From Leucobacter sp. 7(1) (GTDB lineage Bacteria > Actinomycetota > Actinomycetes > Actinomycetales > Microbacteriaceae): a DNA stretch of 64,000 bases. A model generated the notes under the pieces. The model ran no database searches, was not told the origin of the DNA, and saw only the letters and a program-made list of their open reading frames with translations. The DNA lies in assembly GCF_900163635.1 (NCBI RefSeq), contig NZ_FUID01000026.1:1-64000 (forward strand), given 5' to 3'. The position numbers and the translations under genes are program-made. Shown piece after piece: positions 8,211 to 17,014 of the stretch. Positions within the stretch are counted from its first letter, which is position 1; each line of letters opens with the position of its first letter.

Positions 8211-9821
8211 CTACGCGACCGGCACGCCGTCAACGTAGGTGGCGAGAACGGGCGTCTGCGCGAGCTCCTGGGGCGTGATCGCCAGGGGGTCCGCGGCAAA
8301 CACAGTGAGTGCCGCGCGTGCTCCGGGAACGAGCGCCCCCTCGTCGGTCGCGCCGATCGCGCGCGCCGCGTGAGTCGTGTACCCCTCGAGTGCCTCGCGG
8401 GCGTTGAGCGCCTGCTCGGGCTGCACCGGGGCGAGCTCGGGGCGCGCGAGCGGGATGCGCAGGATCGTTTCCGCCATCATCTCCCGCGGGTCAAACGGGG
8501 TAACCGGCCAGTCACTCCCGAGCGCGAGCACCGCCCCGGAATCACGCAGATCCTTGCATCGCCAGCCGTGCCGTGCCCGCTCCTCGCCCAGTCGCACCGA
8601 CCAGTTATCGCTGCGGTCGGCGCGGGTGTGCCGGGTTCCGTGGATGGGCTGCATGCTGGCCGCGACCCCGAGCGCCGCGAACCTGGGGACCGTGCTGTCG
8701 GGGATCGTTTCGATGTGCTCGATCCGGTGCGCTGCGCGCCCGGCGATCTCGCCGAGCGATTCGATCGCGTCGAGCACAAATGACACGCCCTGGTCGCCGA
8801 TCGCGTGAGTGGCCGTGGCGATCCCGCGCTCCGCGAAGAAGCGAAGCGCCCGGCGGTAGGCATGGGGATCAGTCCAGATCGACCGAAGGCCCTCGCCGTA
8901 GCAATCGGGGTGGGCCAGCCAGGCCGAACCGTTGTCGACGGTGCCGTCGATCATGAACTTCACACCCTCGACCCGCCAGCGCCTCCCGTGCAGACCCTGG
9001 AGTTCGGCGATTCGCGTGAGCTCCTCGTCGGTGGCCCCCGGCGGCACCATAGGGGAAAAGCGCAACCGGAGCGGGAGTTCGGCGCGAGACTCGAGGAGTT
9101 CCAGCACCTCTCGGCTACCCGGGTGGAAATCCATGACGTGGGTCCCGGTGATGCCGGATCCCGCCATGCCAGAGAGGACCGTGGAGAGCCGTTCGGCCCG
9201 CGCCGCAAGGGGTTCTTCGGGGATCTGCTCGAGCACCAGGGTCATGGCGGCGAGTTCGAGCAGGTATCCCGTCGGCGCACCGCTCTCGTCGATGCCCACC
9301 GCCGATTCGTCGGGGAACGTTTCAGACCCGGTGAGGCCGACACGCTCGATCGCGGCGCTGTTGATCACCGCCGAGTGTGCGTCCCGCATCCGGAGGAACG
9401 CGGGGTGCTCGCCCGTTGCCGCGTCGAAGACCTTGCCGGTGAACCCGGTGCCGGTGAAGATGTTGGGGTCTAGGCCCCACCCGAAGACCCACTCTCCTGC
9501 GGTCGCCGCTGCCGTGGCGGCGGCGACCGCAGCTTGGGCCTCCGGGAGGGTGAGGTCGGTCAGCTGCACACCGCGCGTCAGTTCCAACCCAAAGACGATG
9601 TGCGTGTGGCCGTCGGTGAGCCCCGGGGTGATGGTGCCCGAGGGGAAGGCATCGACTTGGGTGTTCGGGCCCACGTGTGACTGCAGGCTCTCGCGCGTGC
9701 CGACGGCGAGGACCCGGCCTTCGGAGATGGCCACCGCGGTTGGCGGTTCCCCTGTGGGCGCGGTCATCGTGTGCACGCCTGCGGCGGTCAGGAGGCGGTC
9801 GGCGAAGGGGAGTGTAGACAT
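8211..9821 (-). CDS. YtcJ-like metal-dependent amidohydrolase (Amidohydro_3)
   Basis: A 536-residue amidohydrolase of the YtcJ/NfdA type (the latter includes N-substituted formamide deformylase). Metal-site motifs are GHTH (His72 and His74), ATHAIGD, RIEHIE and the late Asp in LGSDWPV. VKFMIDGTVDN is family-typical. I start at MSTLPF, with GAGGA upstream; the open frame continues upstream only as a shadow of the MFS gene. It follows that gene by 41 bases on the same strand, so the two form an operon under the palindrome at 11147. It probably hydrolyses an amide or formamide bond in the cytoplasm. Confidence 0.87.
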   Translation of the reverse strand: MSTLPFADRLLTAAGVHTMTAPTGEPPTAVAISEGRVLAVGTRESLQSHVGPNTQVDAFPSGTITPGLTDGHTHIVFGLELTRGVQLTDLTLPEAQAAVAAATAAATAGEWVFGWGLDPNIFTGTGFTGKVFDAATGEHPAFLRMRDAHSAVINSAAIERVGLTGSETFPDESAVGIDESGAPTGYLLELAAMTLVLEQIPEEPLAARAERLSTVLSGMAGSGITGTHVMDFHPGSREVLELLESRAELPLRLRFSPMVPPGATDEELTRIAELQGLHGRRWRVEGVKFMIDGTVDNGSAWLAHPDCYGEGLRSIWTDPHAYRRALRFFAERGIATATHAIGDQGVSFVLDAIESLGEIAGRAAHRIEHIETIPDSTVPRFAALGVAASMQPIHGTRHTRADRSDNWSVRLGEERARHGWRCKDLRDSGAVLALGSDWPVTPFDPREMMAETILRIPLARPELAPVQPEQALNAREALEGYTTHAARAIGATDEGALVPGARAALTVFAADPLAITPQELAQTPVLATYVDGVPVA

Positions 9822-9862
9822 GGAGAGTCCTCGTCTGCGATGCGAATGTAGTGAGCGCCGGG

Positions 9863-11107
9863 TTAGCGTGTAGCGGCGTCGGCGGGCGCGGTGGGAACCG
9901 AGAGGGCCGTGGTGTTCCCGTCCTCGAACTTGCGGCGGGTGCGCGAAATCATGAAGAGCGCGGCCCCGAATACGAGACTGGGGGCGGTCACGATGAGTGC
10001 GTACTGCAGCGGGCTCAAGACGCCGACAAGCTGGCCTCCGATGAGTGGTCCGAACGCGACGCCGGCAAGGTAGAAGCCGGAGACGATCACGCCGACGCGG
10101 CCGGTCACGTCCATCACTGCGGCGAGGCCGGTCACGAGCACGAGGATGGCACCGTACATGACGCCCCACACCAGAATCGATGCGCTGTAGGCCACTGCGG
10201 AGCCGCTGGTGATCATGATGAACTTGGTGACCGTGCTCAGCGCGATGATGATCGCGAGTGACCAGCTGCGCCCCAACCAGCGCAAGGCGAGAGGGGCCAG
10301 CAGCGCACCGATAAGGCCGCCACCGACCTTGCCCGCGAGCAGCAGACTCGACGTTTCGGGGGAGACCCCGGCCTGGACCGAGAGCACACTTGTCATCGAG
10401 TAGACCATGTCCTCGGTGAGGGACCACAGGCACATTGAGACGGCGATCACGATTGTGGTGATTGTCAGTGCGCGGCTCGTGGGGATCGGGGCGGTCGCGG
10501 GGGAGGCGGACTGTACCTGGTCTGCGGCACCGGTCGCGGGGAGGTTGGGGAGGCCGCCCGCGAGGATCAAGCCCAGGACGCCGAGCGCGGTGATCACGAT
10601 GAGGACGGAGCGCAGATCGTTGTGGAACAGCGGGGCGATCGCGAGCAGCGCGGTTGCGCCGAGGCGGTTGATCACCATGACGGTGGTCACGGTGCGGTCG
10701 GGGTTCTGCGTGGAAGACGCCGCCGCGGTGCCGGTCGCGATCATGACGCCGGCGCCCACGCCGCCGAGCATAAGCCCGCCCATTACCGCGGGTGTGGTGA
10801 GGAGTGCCGCGGCGAAGCCGTAGCCGACAATCATGGCGATGAGGCCGATGCGCCCGAGGCGGGGCCGATCCGCGTGGGCGATGAATCGAGTGGTGACAAA
10901 CATTGCGAGCGCCGATCCGGCGGTCATGCCTGTCGCCAGCGCGCCGGCGGTGGCGATGTCTACCCCGAGATCCTGGACCATCGCGGCGATCAGCACGGGC
11001 ACGAGGTTTGCGGCCATGAGGGCGAACACCCAGGTGCCGACGAAGCCCAGGACCACCTTGCCGGTGAGTGCGGTGAGGCCTGAAGAGGGTGGGGCGGTGG
11101 TGGACAC
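9863..11107 (-). CDS. MFS transporter
   Basis: A 414-residue major-facilitator protein with about 12 hydrophobic spans and a cytoplasmic loop (roughly residues 180-215) between the halves. The start is GTG (VSTTAPPSS), with AAAGGAG 6 bases upstream. Transcription begins near a perfect 18-bp palindrome shared with the divergent LacI gene, so it is probably induced by that regulator's ligand. It is followed by the YtcJ-like amidohydrolase. Together they suggest uptake (or efflux) and hydrolysis of one compound, but direction and substrate are not visible. Confidence 0.88.
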   Translation of the reverse strand: MSTTAPPSSGLTALTGKVVLGFVGTWVFALMAANLVPVLIAAMVQDLGVDIATAGALATGMTAGSALAMFVTTRFIAHADRPRLGRIGLIAMIVGYGFAAALLTTPAVMGGLMLGGVGAGVMIATGTAAASSTQNPDRTVTTVMVINRLGATALLAIAPLFHNDLRSVLIVITALGVLGLILAGGLPNLPATGAADQVQSASPATAPIPTSRALTITTIVIAVSMCLWSLTEDMVYSMTSVLSVQAGVSPETSSLLLAGKVGGGLIGALLAPLALRWLGRSWSLAIIIALSTVTKFIMITSGSAVAYSASILVWGVMYGAILVLVTGLAAVMDVTGRVGVIVSGFYLAGVAFGPLIGGQLVGVLSPLQYALIVTAPSLVFGAALFMISRTRRKFEDGNTTALSVPTAPADAATR

Positions 11108-11146
11108 GGGTGACTCCTTTGTCGTGCGGGACTGCGCTACGCGAAA

Positions 11147-11164
11147 TGCGGGAACGTTCCCGCA
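11147..11164. promoter_or_regulatory. LacI-type operator between divergent MFS and LacI genes
   Basis: TGCGGGAACGTTCCCGCA is a perfect 18-bp palindrome with a central CG. It lies 39 bases before the MFS start and about 110 bases before the LacI start. It is the natural site for the adjacent repressor. Confidence 0.75.
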
Positions 11165-11272
11165 CTGCGTAAATATACGGCGATGGCTCCGGGAATGCAA
11201 ACCGGCGAGCAGGCCGTTCACGCTGCTCGAGGCAGCCAGGAGGCGCGGGCAGCGGCCCCTAGACTGAGCCTC

Positions 11273-12223
11273 ATGGCCTCTTCTGGAGTGACGATTGTGG
11301 ACATCGCGCGGGCACTTGGGGTGTCGAAGACCGCGGTGTCCTCGGCGCTGCACGGCCGAGGGCGCGTGTCCGAGGAAACCCGGCAACGCATCCTCGCCCA
11401 GGCAGAGCAGATGGGGTACGTGTCGAACCGCGCCGCGCAGCGGCTTCGCGGAGGGCGCTACGGCGCGATCGGGCTCCATCTCCCCGCCGATCTGCGTGAA
11501 CTCGCGTTTTACATGGAGTTCGCGTTCGGGGTGGCTGACGTGGCAGCCGCGACCGGGACGGATCTCCTGCTGCGCACCGCGGACGCGGGCGGGAGCACCA
11601 GGCCTCAGATTGATGGGCTCCTCGTTGTGGATCCCACGCCCACGACGTTTTCCGGTGCCGTTGCCGGCCTGGGTGATGTCCCCCTTGTCGCTGTCGGGGA
11701 ATATCACGGTCCTGAACAGGAACGCATCGCCGCCTGGATCGCCGCGGACCACCGGCGGCTCACGTGCGAGGTGCTCGATGCCCTCGCGGAGGAGGGGGCG
11801 AAGCGGCCCGCGCTCGCCGCGATTGAGCCGGGGCGAGAGCCGTTCTGGGCGAGCCAGGTCGTCGCGGGCTATGTGGATTGGTGCACCGAGCGTGGCATCG
11901 AGCCGGATATTCGCCGGGCATCCGTGACACCCTCAGACCGCGAGATTGCTGAGGTCTTGGGCAGCGTTGAGGGCGCGGGCCGCGACGGGCTCCTGTGGGT
12001 CGCACAAGGAATCGTGCCGCACGCGCTTGCGCTCCAGGCCCAGGGTGCGGGGGCTGCGTTGCATCTGGGGGCGATGGCTGCGGAGCAGGGGCCCGCGCGC
12101 GTGGTCGGGGTGGATCTGCGGCCTCGGGAGTACGGGCGCGCAGCGGCCGAGCTCCTCTTTCGCGTGCTCGCCGGCGGAGCGCGCGAGCAGCTTGGCCACG
12201 ACGCGGTGGTCATCCGACCCTAG
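11273..12223 (+). CDS. LacI-family transcriptional repressor (second)
   Basis: A 316-residue LacI-type protein. The helix-turn-helix is at about residues 5-50 (VTIVDIARALGVSKTAVSSA), followed by a sugar-binding-like effector domain that ends AREQLGHDAVVIRP. TAGACT lies exactly 7 bases before this ATG, so I chose it as a leaderless start over the upstream one. It is divergent from the MFS-amidohydrolase operon, with one palindromic operator between. It probably represses that operon and itself. It is not a close copy of the LacI protein at 203. Confidence 0.9.
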   Translation: MASSGVTIVDIARALGVSKTAVSSALHGRGRVSEETRQRILAQAEQMGYVSNRAAQRLRGGRYGAIGLHLPADLRELAFYMEFAFGVADVAAATGTDLLLRTADAGGSTRPQIDGLLVVDPTPTTFSGAVAGLGDVPLVAVGEYHGPEQERIAAWIAADHRRLTCEVLDALAEEGAKRPALAAIEPGREPFWASQVVAGYVDWCTERGIEPDIRRASVTPSDREIAEVLGSVEGAGRDGLLWVAQGIVPHALALQAQGAGAALHLGAMAAEQGPARVVGVDLRPREYGRAAAELLFRVLAGGAREQLGHDAVVIRP

Positions 12224-12340
12224 GCAGCCGCACCCGCAGCCGCAGCCGCACCCGCTGCCGCGCCCGCGCCCGCTGCCGCAGCCGCAGCCGCAGCCGAGCC
12301 AGACGACACCCGCTGCCTCCCCCGGCCGTGCTCTCCAGCG
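12224..12340. repeat. GC-rich simple-sequence tract
   Basis: This non-coding tract is built from GCAGCC and GCACCC hexamers with minor variants. The same hexamer forms a perfect 13-unit array inside dnaX at 45283. It sits just after the LacI gene and just before a 69-bp dispersed element. Confidence 0.6.
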
Positions 12341-12352
12341 CCGCGCCCGCCA

Positions 12353-12421
12353 TGAGGCAATTTCTCGCACACGAGGCGTTTTCCGCGGAGAACGCATCGT
12401 CGTAGATAATTTCCCTCGTGT
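12353..12421 (+). repeat. 69-bp dispersed element, copy B
   Basis: It aligns without gaps to copy A. The ends are best conserved (TGAGGCAA and AGATAATTTCCCTCGTGT), while the centre has diverged. It again lies between two convergent genes. Confidence 0.75.
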
Positions 12422-12457
12422 TGGGTGCGTGGCCCGGGGTGCCTCCTCTTATGCGGC

Positions 12458-13528
12458 TTATGCGGCGCGCAGCAGGTCGCGCACGCGCGGGATCACGACG
12501 TCGCCGTAGCGCTCGATGCTTGCCATGAGCTGTGCGTGCGGCATCGTGCCGTTGGCGTACTTCAGGTCGAAGCGGTCGGCGCCGAGCGTGCGCACAGTTG
12601 CCGCGATGCGCTGCGCCACGGTCTCCGGCGAGCCGACGTAGAGTGATCCGCTGTCTGCCTCGCGCTCGAACTCGGCGCGCGTCGCGTTCGGCCAGCCGCG
12701 TTCAGCCCCGATCCGGTTGCGGTTGGCCTCAAAGTGCGGCCAGAGCTCGTCCCTGGCGGCGGCGTCGGTCTCGCCGACGTGGCCGGGGGAGTGCACCCCG
12801 AGCGGCATCGGCGCGCTGCCGACCTCATCCTGAGTACGCCGGTACAGCTCCGCGAACGGGAGGAACCTGGCCGGGTCACCGCCGATGATCGCGAGCATCA
12901 TCGGGATCCCGAACTGTACGCTGCGCAGCACGGACTGCGGGCTGCCGCCCACGCCGATCCAAGCGTTCACACCGTTTGGCTGTTCGGTCTTGGGGTAGAC
13001 CTCCTGCTCAACAAGGGTGCTGCGGTGGCGGCCTGACCAGGTGACAGGCCCCTCCTCGCGGAGTCGGGCAAAGAGATCGAGTTTCTCGGTGAACAGCGTC
13101 TCGTAGTCTTCGAGCCGGTACCCGAACAGGGGGAAGGACTCCGTGAACGAGCCGCGGCCCAGGATGACCTCGGCGCGGCCGGAGCTGACGGCGTCGAGTG
13201 TCGCAAAACGCTCATAGACGCGCACCGGATCGTCGCTCGACAGCACCGTGACACCCGTGCCGAGCAGGATGCGTTCGGTCTTGCCTGCAATGGCTGCGAG
13301 CGCGATCTCGGGTGAGCTGAGCGCGAAGTCGTCGCGGTGGTGCTCGCCGAGGGTGATGGCGTCAACGCCGAGACTGTCGGCACGAGCGGCCTGCTCCACA
13401 ACGTCGCGGAGCACCTGCGCGTGAGACGCGCGGGTGCCGTCGGCCGTCGTGGTGACGTCGCCGAACGTGTCGAGTCCGAGGATGAGCTGCTCGGCGGTTG
13501 CGCCGGCAATAGTGCGCGGAAGAGTCAT
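12458..13528 (-). CDS. LLM-class (luciferase-like) flavin-dependent oxidoreductase
   Basis: A 356-residue TIM-barrel protein of the bacterial luciferase-like monooxygenase family. Family-typical stretches are LGVDAITLGEHHRDDF, ILLGTGVTVLSSDDPVRVYE and AEVILGRGSF, with NAWIGVGGSPQSVLR further on. Such enzymes use reduced FMN or F420. I see no flavin reductase gene nearby. It lies inside the catabolic region, so a role in oxidising a breakdown product is possible but unproven; many paralogues with unknown substrates exist in actinobacteria. Confidence 0.85.
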   Translation of the reverse strand: MTLPRTIAGATAEQLILGLDTFGDVTTTADGTRASHAQVLRDVVEQAARADSLGVDAITLGEHHRDDFALSSPEIALAAIAGKTERILLGTGVTVLSSDDPVRVYERFATLDAVSSGRAEVILGRGSFTESFPLFGYRLEDYETLFTEKLDLFARLREEGPVTWSGRHRSTLVEQEVYPKTEQPNGVNAWIGVGGSPQSVLRSVQFGIPMMLAIIGGDPARFLPFAELYRRTQDEVGSAPMPLGVHSPGHVGETDAAARDELWPHFEANRNRIGAERGWPNATRAEFEREADSGSLYVGSPETVAQRIAATVRTLGADRFDLKYANGTMPHAQLMASIERYGDVVIPRVRDLLRAA

Positions 13529-13596
13529 ACGGGTCTCAACGCCCGGCCCGACCCGCCTATTCCGAGCCCGAGCCGGAGCTCAGGGCGAGCGCGTGG

Positions 13597-13959
13597 TTAG
13601 CGGGCGCTGCGGGAGGTGATGTAGCCGAGGGCGGCACCCACGAGGCCGAAAAGCACGGGCCACACCCAGAACAGGCCGAAGCCCAGCAGTGCCCCCACGG
13701 CTGCCGCAAGGAGAAGCAGCTCAAACAGGGCGGCCGCGAAGCGGTCCACGCGCAGCACGGGCCGCGGAGACAGGAAAAGTGCCCAGAGCAGCACGGAGAG
13801 CGCGAGCATGCCGAGCCCCGTGAAGATTCCGGGGAACGGGAGCGGCCACGCGAGGAAGCCCCAGATCGTGATGATGACGATCGCGGCGAGCTGGAACAGT
13901 CCCCGGACCAGCTGAAGTTTTGCGTTCGGGGCTGCGGGCTGAGAGGTGGAGCTAGTCAC
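13597..13959 (-). CDS. Small YrdB/DUF2568-like membrane protein
   Basis: About 120 residues with four hydrophobic segments and short polar ends, matching the look of the YrdB/DUF2568 family of unknown function. I chose the GTG (VTSSTSQPA), preceded by AGAGGG. A longer frame begins at 14055, but its extra N-terminus is low-complexity and runs into the divergent promoter region. No function can be assigned. Confidence 0.65.
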   Translation of the reverse strand: MTSSTSQPAAPNAKLQLVRGLFQLAAIVIITIWGFLAWPLPFPGIFTGLGMLALSVLLWALFLSPRPVLRVDRFAAALFELLLLAAAVGALLGFGLFWVWPVLFGLVGAALGYITSRSAR

Positions 13960-14082
13960 ACCCTCTATGGTACCCGCTGCCCGCGGTCGGACTGACCGCG
14001 TCCGAGTCAGGGTTGCGGCCGCGTGGTACAGGAAATAGTCGACAAAGTGGTTCATTCAACTGCTGGCGGATACCGTATTAAC

Positions 14083-15357
14083 ATGGACCAAATGGGCGAT
14101 CTCGGCGTGACTGTCCCGGCGCAGCTTGTGCGCGGGATCCGCGACGTGCGCGCGCTCGACGCCGCGGGTGCGTTCAGCGAGCCGCGCCGGATCACCTGGG
14201 TTGATGGCCGCTTCACCGAGCCAGCGCCCGAAACCGAGCCAGCTCCGGCCCAGGCGAAGGCGGCGGAAGAGCTCGACGGGACCGGGTTCTGGCTGATTCC
14301 CGGCCTCGTGGACACGCACGTGCACGCAGCTTGGCATGCCTTCAACGCCCCGGATCGTGCGGCGCTCGGCCCCGTCGCTACCGCGAGCGCGACCGCGGAT
14401 GGCTTGGCCCGGACCCTGGCCGCCGGAATCACCCGGGTGCGTGACGCTGGCGGGCTGACTCCGGACGCACTCGCCGCCGTACCCGAGGGGCGGCGGCCCC
14501 GGGTGCAGCTTGCGGTGCGAATGCTGGATCGCGCCGCCGCGGACGCCGCGGGGGGCCTTGATGTCGCCGTAGAGGAGGCGCTTGCAGCGGGCGCGCGCTG
14601 GATCAAGCTCGTCGCCACGGCGGGCGTCGCGGCCCCGGCAGGGACCGGACTCGACCCGGTGTTCAGCGCGGCCGAGACACGCGACGCGGTGCGGCGAGCG
14701 GAACACGCGGGCGCGGGCACGATGGTGCACGCGTGGGGCGGCGAGGCCATTGACTGGGCGATCGACGCCGGGGCAACGAGCCTCGAACACGGTATCTTCC
14801 TGACCGCGGCGCAGGCTGTCCGCGCTGCCGATGCGGGACTCACCTTCGTCCCGACACTGCGGATTTACACCCTCGTGCGGCGCATGATCGCCGACGGTGC
14901 CCTGCCCTCTGCGTTCCGCGCCAGAGTCGACGAGGCGATCGCGGCGCACCCGAACGCAGTGCGCCGAGCGCGCGACGCGGGTCTTCCGATCGCCGTGGGA
15001 ACCGACTCCGGCACCCCTGAACAGCACGGCTCCGCACGGCTTGAGTTCGATGCGCTCGTCGCGGCCGGGCTGACTCCGAGCGAAGCGCTCACCGCTGCTA
15101 CCCGCTCCGGTGCGGAACTGCTGGACCGGGTCGCCCAGGACCCACGCGGCGCCGCGGCGCCCGGCAGGTCAGGAACCCTCACCCCCGGCGCGACCGCCGA
15201 CGCGGTGCTGCTGCGGCGTGATCCGCGCGAACCCGGCGCGCTTTCCGACCCCACCACGATCGCTGCCGTGCTGGCCGACGGCGTGCTGCATGATCCCGCG
15301 ACGCTGGACCCCCGGCGCGCCCATGAACCCACCCCACTCCGAGAGGACCCGAAGTGA
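14083..15357 (+). CDS. Metal-dependent amidohydrolase, imidazolonepropionase-like
   Basis: A 424-residue amidohydrolase. Metal ligands are visible: DTHVH (His79 and His81), the likely carboxylated Lys in WIKLVATAG, MVHAWG, SLEHGI and the Asp in GTDSG. The family includes prolidase-like and imidazolonepropionase-like enzymes acting on C-N bonds. I chose the ATG at 14083; TACCGT lies 6 bases upstream, so transcription may be leaderless. A start at 14023 is also open but lacks this feature. Its stop overlaps the next start (the binding protein), so it is the first gene of the second importer operon. Confidence 0.82.
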   Translation: MDQMGDLGVTVPAQLVRGIRDVRALDAAGAFSEPRRITWVDGRFTEPAPETEPAPAQAKAAEELDGTGFWLIPGLVDTHVHAAWHAFNAPDRAALGPVATASATADGLARTLAAGITRVRDAGGLTPDALAAVPEGRRPRVQLAVRMLDRAAADAAGGLDVAVEEALAAGARWIKLVATAGVAAPAGTGLDPVFSAAETRDAVRRAEHAGAGTMVHAWGGEAIDWAIDAGATSLEHGIFLTAAQAVRAADAGLTFVPTLRIYTLVRRMIADGALPSAFRARVDEAIAAHPNAVRRARDAGLPIAVGTDSGTPEQHGSARLEFDALVAAGLTPSEALTAATRSGAELLDRVAQDPRGAAAPGRSGTLTPGATADAVLLRRDPREPGALSDPTTIAAVLADGVLHDPATLDPRRAHEPTPLREDPK

Positions 15358-16934
15358 ACATCGCATTCCCCGCGAGGCGCCGCCGCCTCGCCGCTGCAAC
15401 GACGGCGCTCGCCGCCGCGCTCCTGTTGTCCGCATGCGCGGGCGGCACCGCACCCGGCGCGGGCAGTGAGACGGCGAGCCCCGAGGTGGGCGGCACGCTC
15501 ACCTTCGGCCGCGTCGCCTCCGCCAATGATCTCGACCTGAACCAGCAGATCACCGCGAACAACGCCTTCGCCATCGACAAGATTTTCGAGCCGCTTGTCA
15601 GCTTTGACGTGGACGGCAAGATCGTCCCGTGGCTCGCCGAGTTCGAGACGAACGAGGCCGGCACTGAGTACCGCTTCACGCTCCGTGAGGGGCTGAAATT
15701 CTCGGACGGCACCGACGTCACCCCGGAGGACGTGGTGTTCTCCCTGAACCGACATCTCGAGGTCGAGGGACCGCTCCCGCTCACCGCCCCGATTACGGAG
15801 ATCGCGGCGAGCGGCGAGCGCGAGGTCACGATCACGCTGAGTGAGGCGTACACCCCGTTCCTCTCGGAGCTTGCGAGCTTCTCGAACGGCATTTTCCCGG
15901 CGAACTTCGGCGGCACTCCGGAGGCGGACTTCTTCCAGCAGCCGGTCGGGACCGGGCCGTTCGCGGTCAAGAGCTTCGACCCGAACGGTGACCTGGAATT
16001 CGTGAAGAACGAGCACTACTGGCAGGACGGAAAGCCGTACCTGGACGGGCTTGTCTACAAGGTCATCGCGGACGACGCGCAGCTCCGGCAGCAGCTGGCG
16101 GCCGGGCAGATCGACGCGATCGACACGGTGCCCGCCGCAAACGCCGCCGAAGTCTCCAGTGCGGCCGACACGGAGCTCTCGCAGACCCCCGGCTGGGCCA
16201 CCGAGCAGGTGTTCTTCAACACGCAGCGCGAGCAGTTCGCTGACCGCAACGTGCGCCGGGCGATCGCGCACGCCCTCGACCGCGAGGGCATCACCGCGGC
16301 GACCACCTTCGAGACCGCGGAGGTCGCGAACGCGCTGCTGCCGCCGACGATCACGGACTCCGCGAACGACACGGTCACTCCGCTCAACTTCGACCTCGAC
16401 GCCGCGAAGACGGAGCTCGCAAAGTCAGCGTACCCGGATGGCTTCGCCACCACCCTGCTCATCCCGAGCGGCAACGCGCAGCGCGCGCAGATCGCGCAGA
16501 TCGTGCAGGAGTCGCTCGGCAAGATCGGGATCGACGTGACGATCGAGCAGCTCGACATCGCGGTGTTCCGTGAACGGTTCCGCGCCTACGACTACGACTT
16601 CATGCTCAACAGTGGGCAGTCTGATGCGCCGGATCCGAACGGCTTCATCACCTTCCAGGCCGACCCGGAGGGTTTCAGTAAGTCGTACTGGACACACTTC
16701 ACCGATGAGCGGGTGACGAAGCTGATGCACGAGGGCCGCACCACTCCCGAGGGCGAGCAGCGCACCGAGATCTACGCGGAGATCCAGCAGATCCTCGCTG
16801 ACGAGGTGCCGTACATCCCGCTGTTTTTCCCGGCGAGCCTGAAGGCGACCACGAGCGACGTGCACGGCTTCACTGTTCTTCCCAATAGCAGCGTCCTATT
16901 CCAGGACGTGTGGCTGGCGGGCGGTGGCGCGTAG
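15354..16934 (+). CDS. Peptide-type ABC importer, substrate-binding lipoprotein (second set)
   Basis: A 526-residue SBP family 5 receptor with a lipoprotein signal and lipobox LSAC near residue 27. The family core is clear (KIFEPLVSFDVDGKIVPWLA and DVVFSLNRHLE). The GTG start overlaps the amidohydrolase stop. It resembles the receptor at 1424 only at family level, so the two importers probably differ in ligand. A very stable hairpin directly after the stop may stabilise its mRNA so that receptor exceeds permease. Confidence 0.9.
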   Translation: MNIAFPARRRRLAAATTALAAALLLSACAGGTAPGAGSETASPEVGGTLTFGRVASANDLDLNQQITANNAFAIDKIFEPLVSFDVDGKIVPWLAEFETNEAGTEYRFTLREGLKFSDGTDVTPEDVVFSLNRHLEVEGPLPLTAPITEIAASGEREVTITLSEAYTPFLSELASFSNGIFPANFGGTPEADFFQQPVGTGPFAVKSFDPNGDLEFVKNEHYWQDGKPYLDGLVYKVIADDAQLRQQLAAGQIDAIDTVPAANAAEVSSAADTELSQTPGWATEQVFFNTQREQFADRNVRRAIAHALDREGITAATTFETAEVANALLPPTITDSANDTVTPLNFDLDAAKTELAKSAYPDGFATTLLIPSGNAQRAQIAQIVQESLGKIGIDVTIEQLDIAVFRERFRAYDYDFMLNSGQSDAPDPNGFITFQADPEGFSKSYWTHFTDERVTKLMHEGRTTPEGEQRTEIYAEIQQILADEVPYIPLFFPASLKATTSDVHGFTVLPNSSVLFQDVWLAGGGA

Positions 16935-16953
16935 CGCGCACGCCAGAATCACC

Positions 16954-16992
16954 CGCGACCCCGCGGACGCAACACGCGTCCGCGGGGTCGCG
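16954..16992 (+). promoter_or_regulatory. Perfect 17-bp stem between receptor and permease genes
   Basis: CGCGACCCCGCGGACGC pairs perfectly with its complement after a 5-base loop (AACAC). There is no T-run, so it is more likely an mRNA-stabilising or attenuating hairpin than a full terminator. It lies between the abundant-type receptor gene and the permease genes. Confidence 0.6.
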
Positions 16993-17014
16993 GCGCGACT
17001 ACAGTGAGGACGTG

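Noticed and set aside
9822-11165. N-terminal extension of the YtcJ-like amidohydrolase (984-codon frame)
   Set aside because: The extension is an Arg/His-rich shadow of the MFS gene; the family N-terminus begins at 9821 with a ribosome site.
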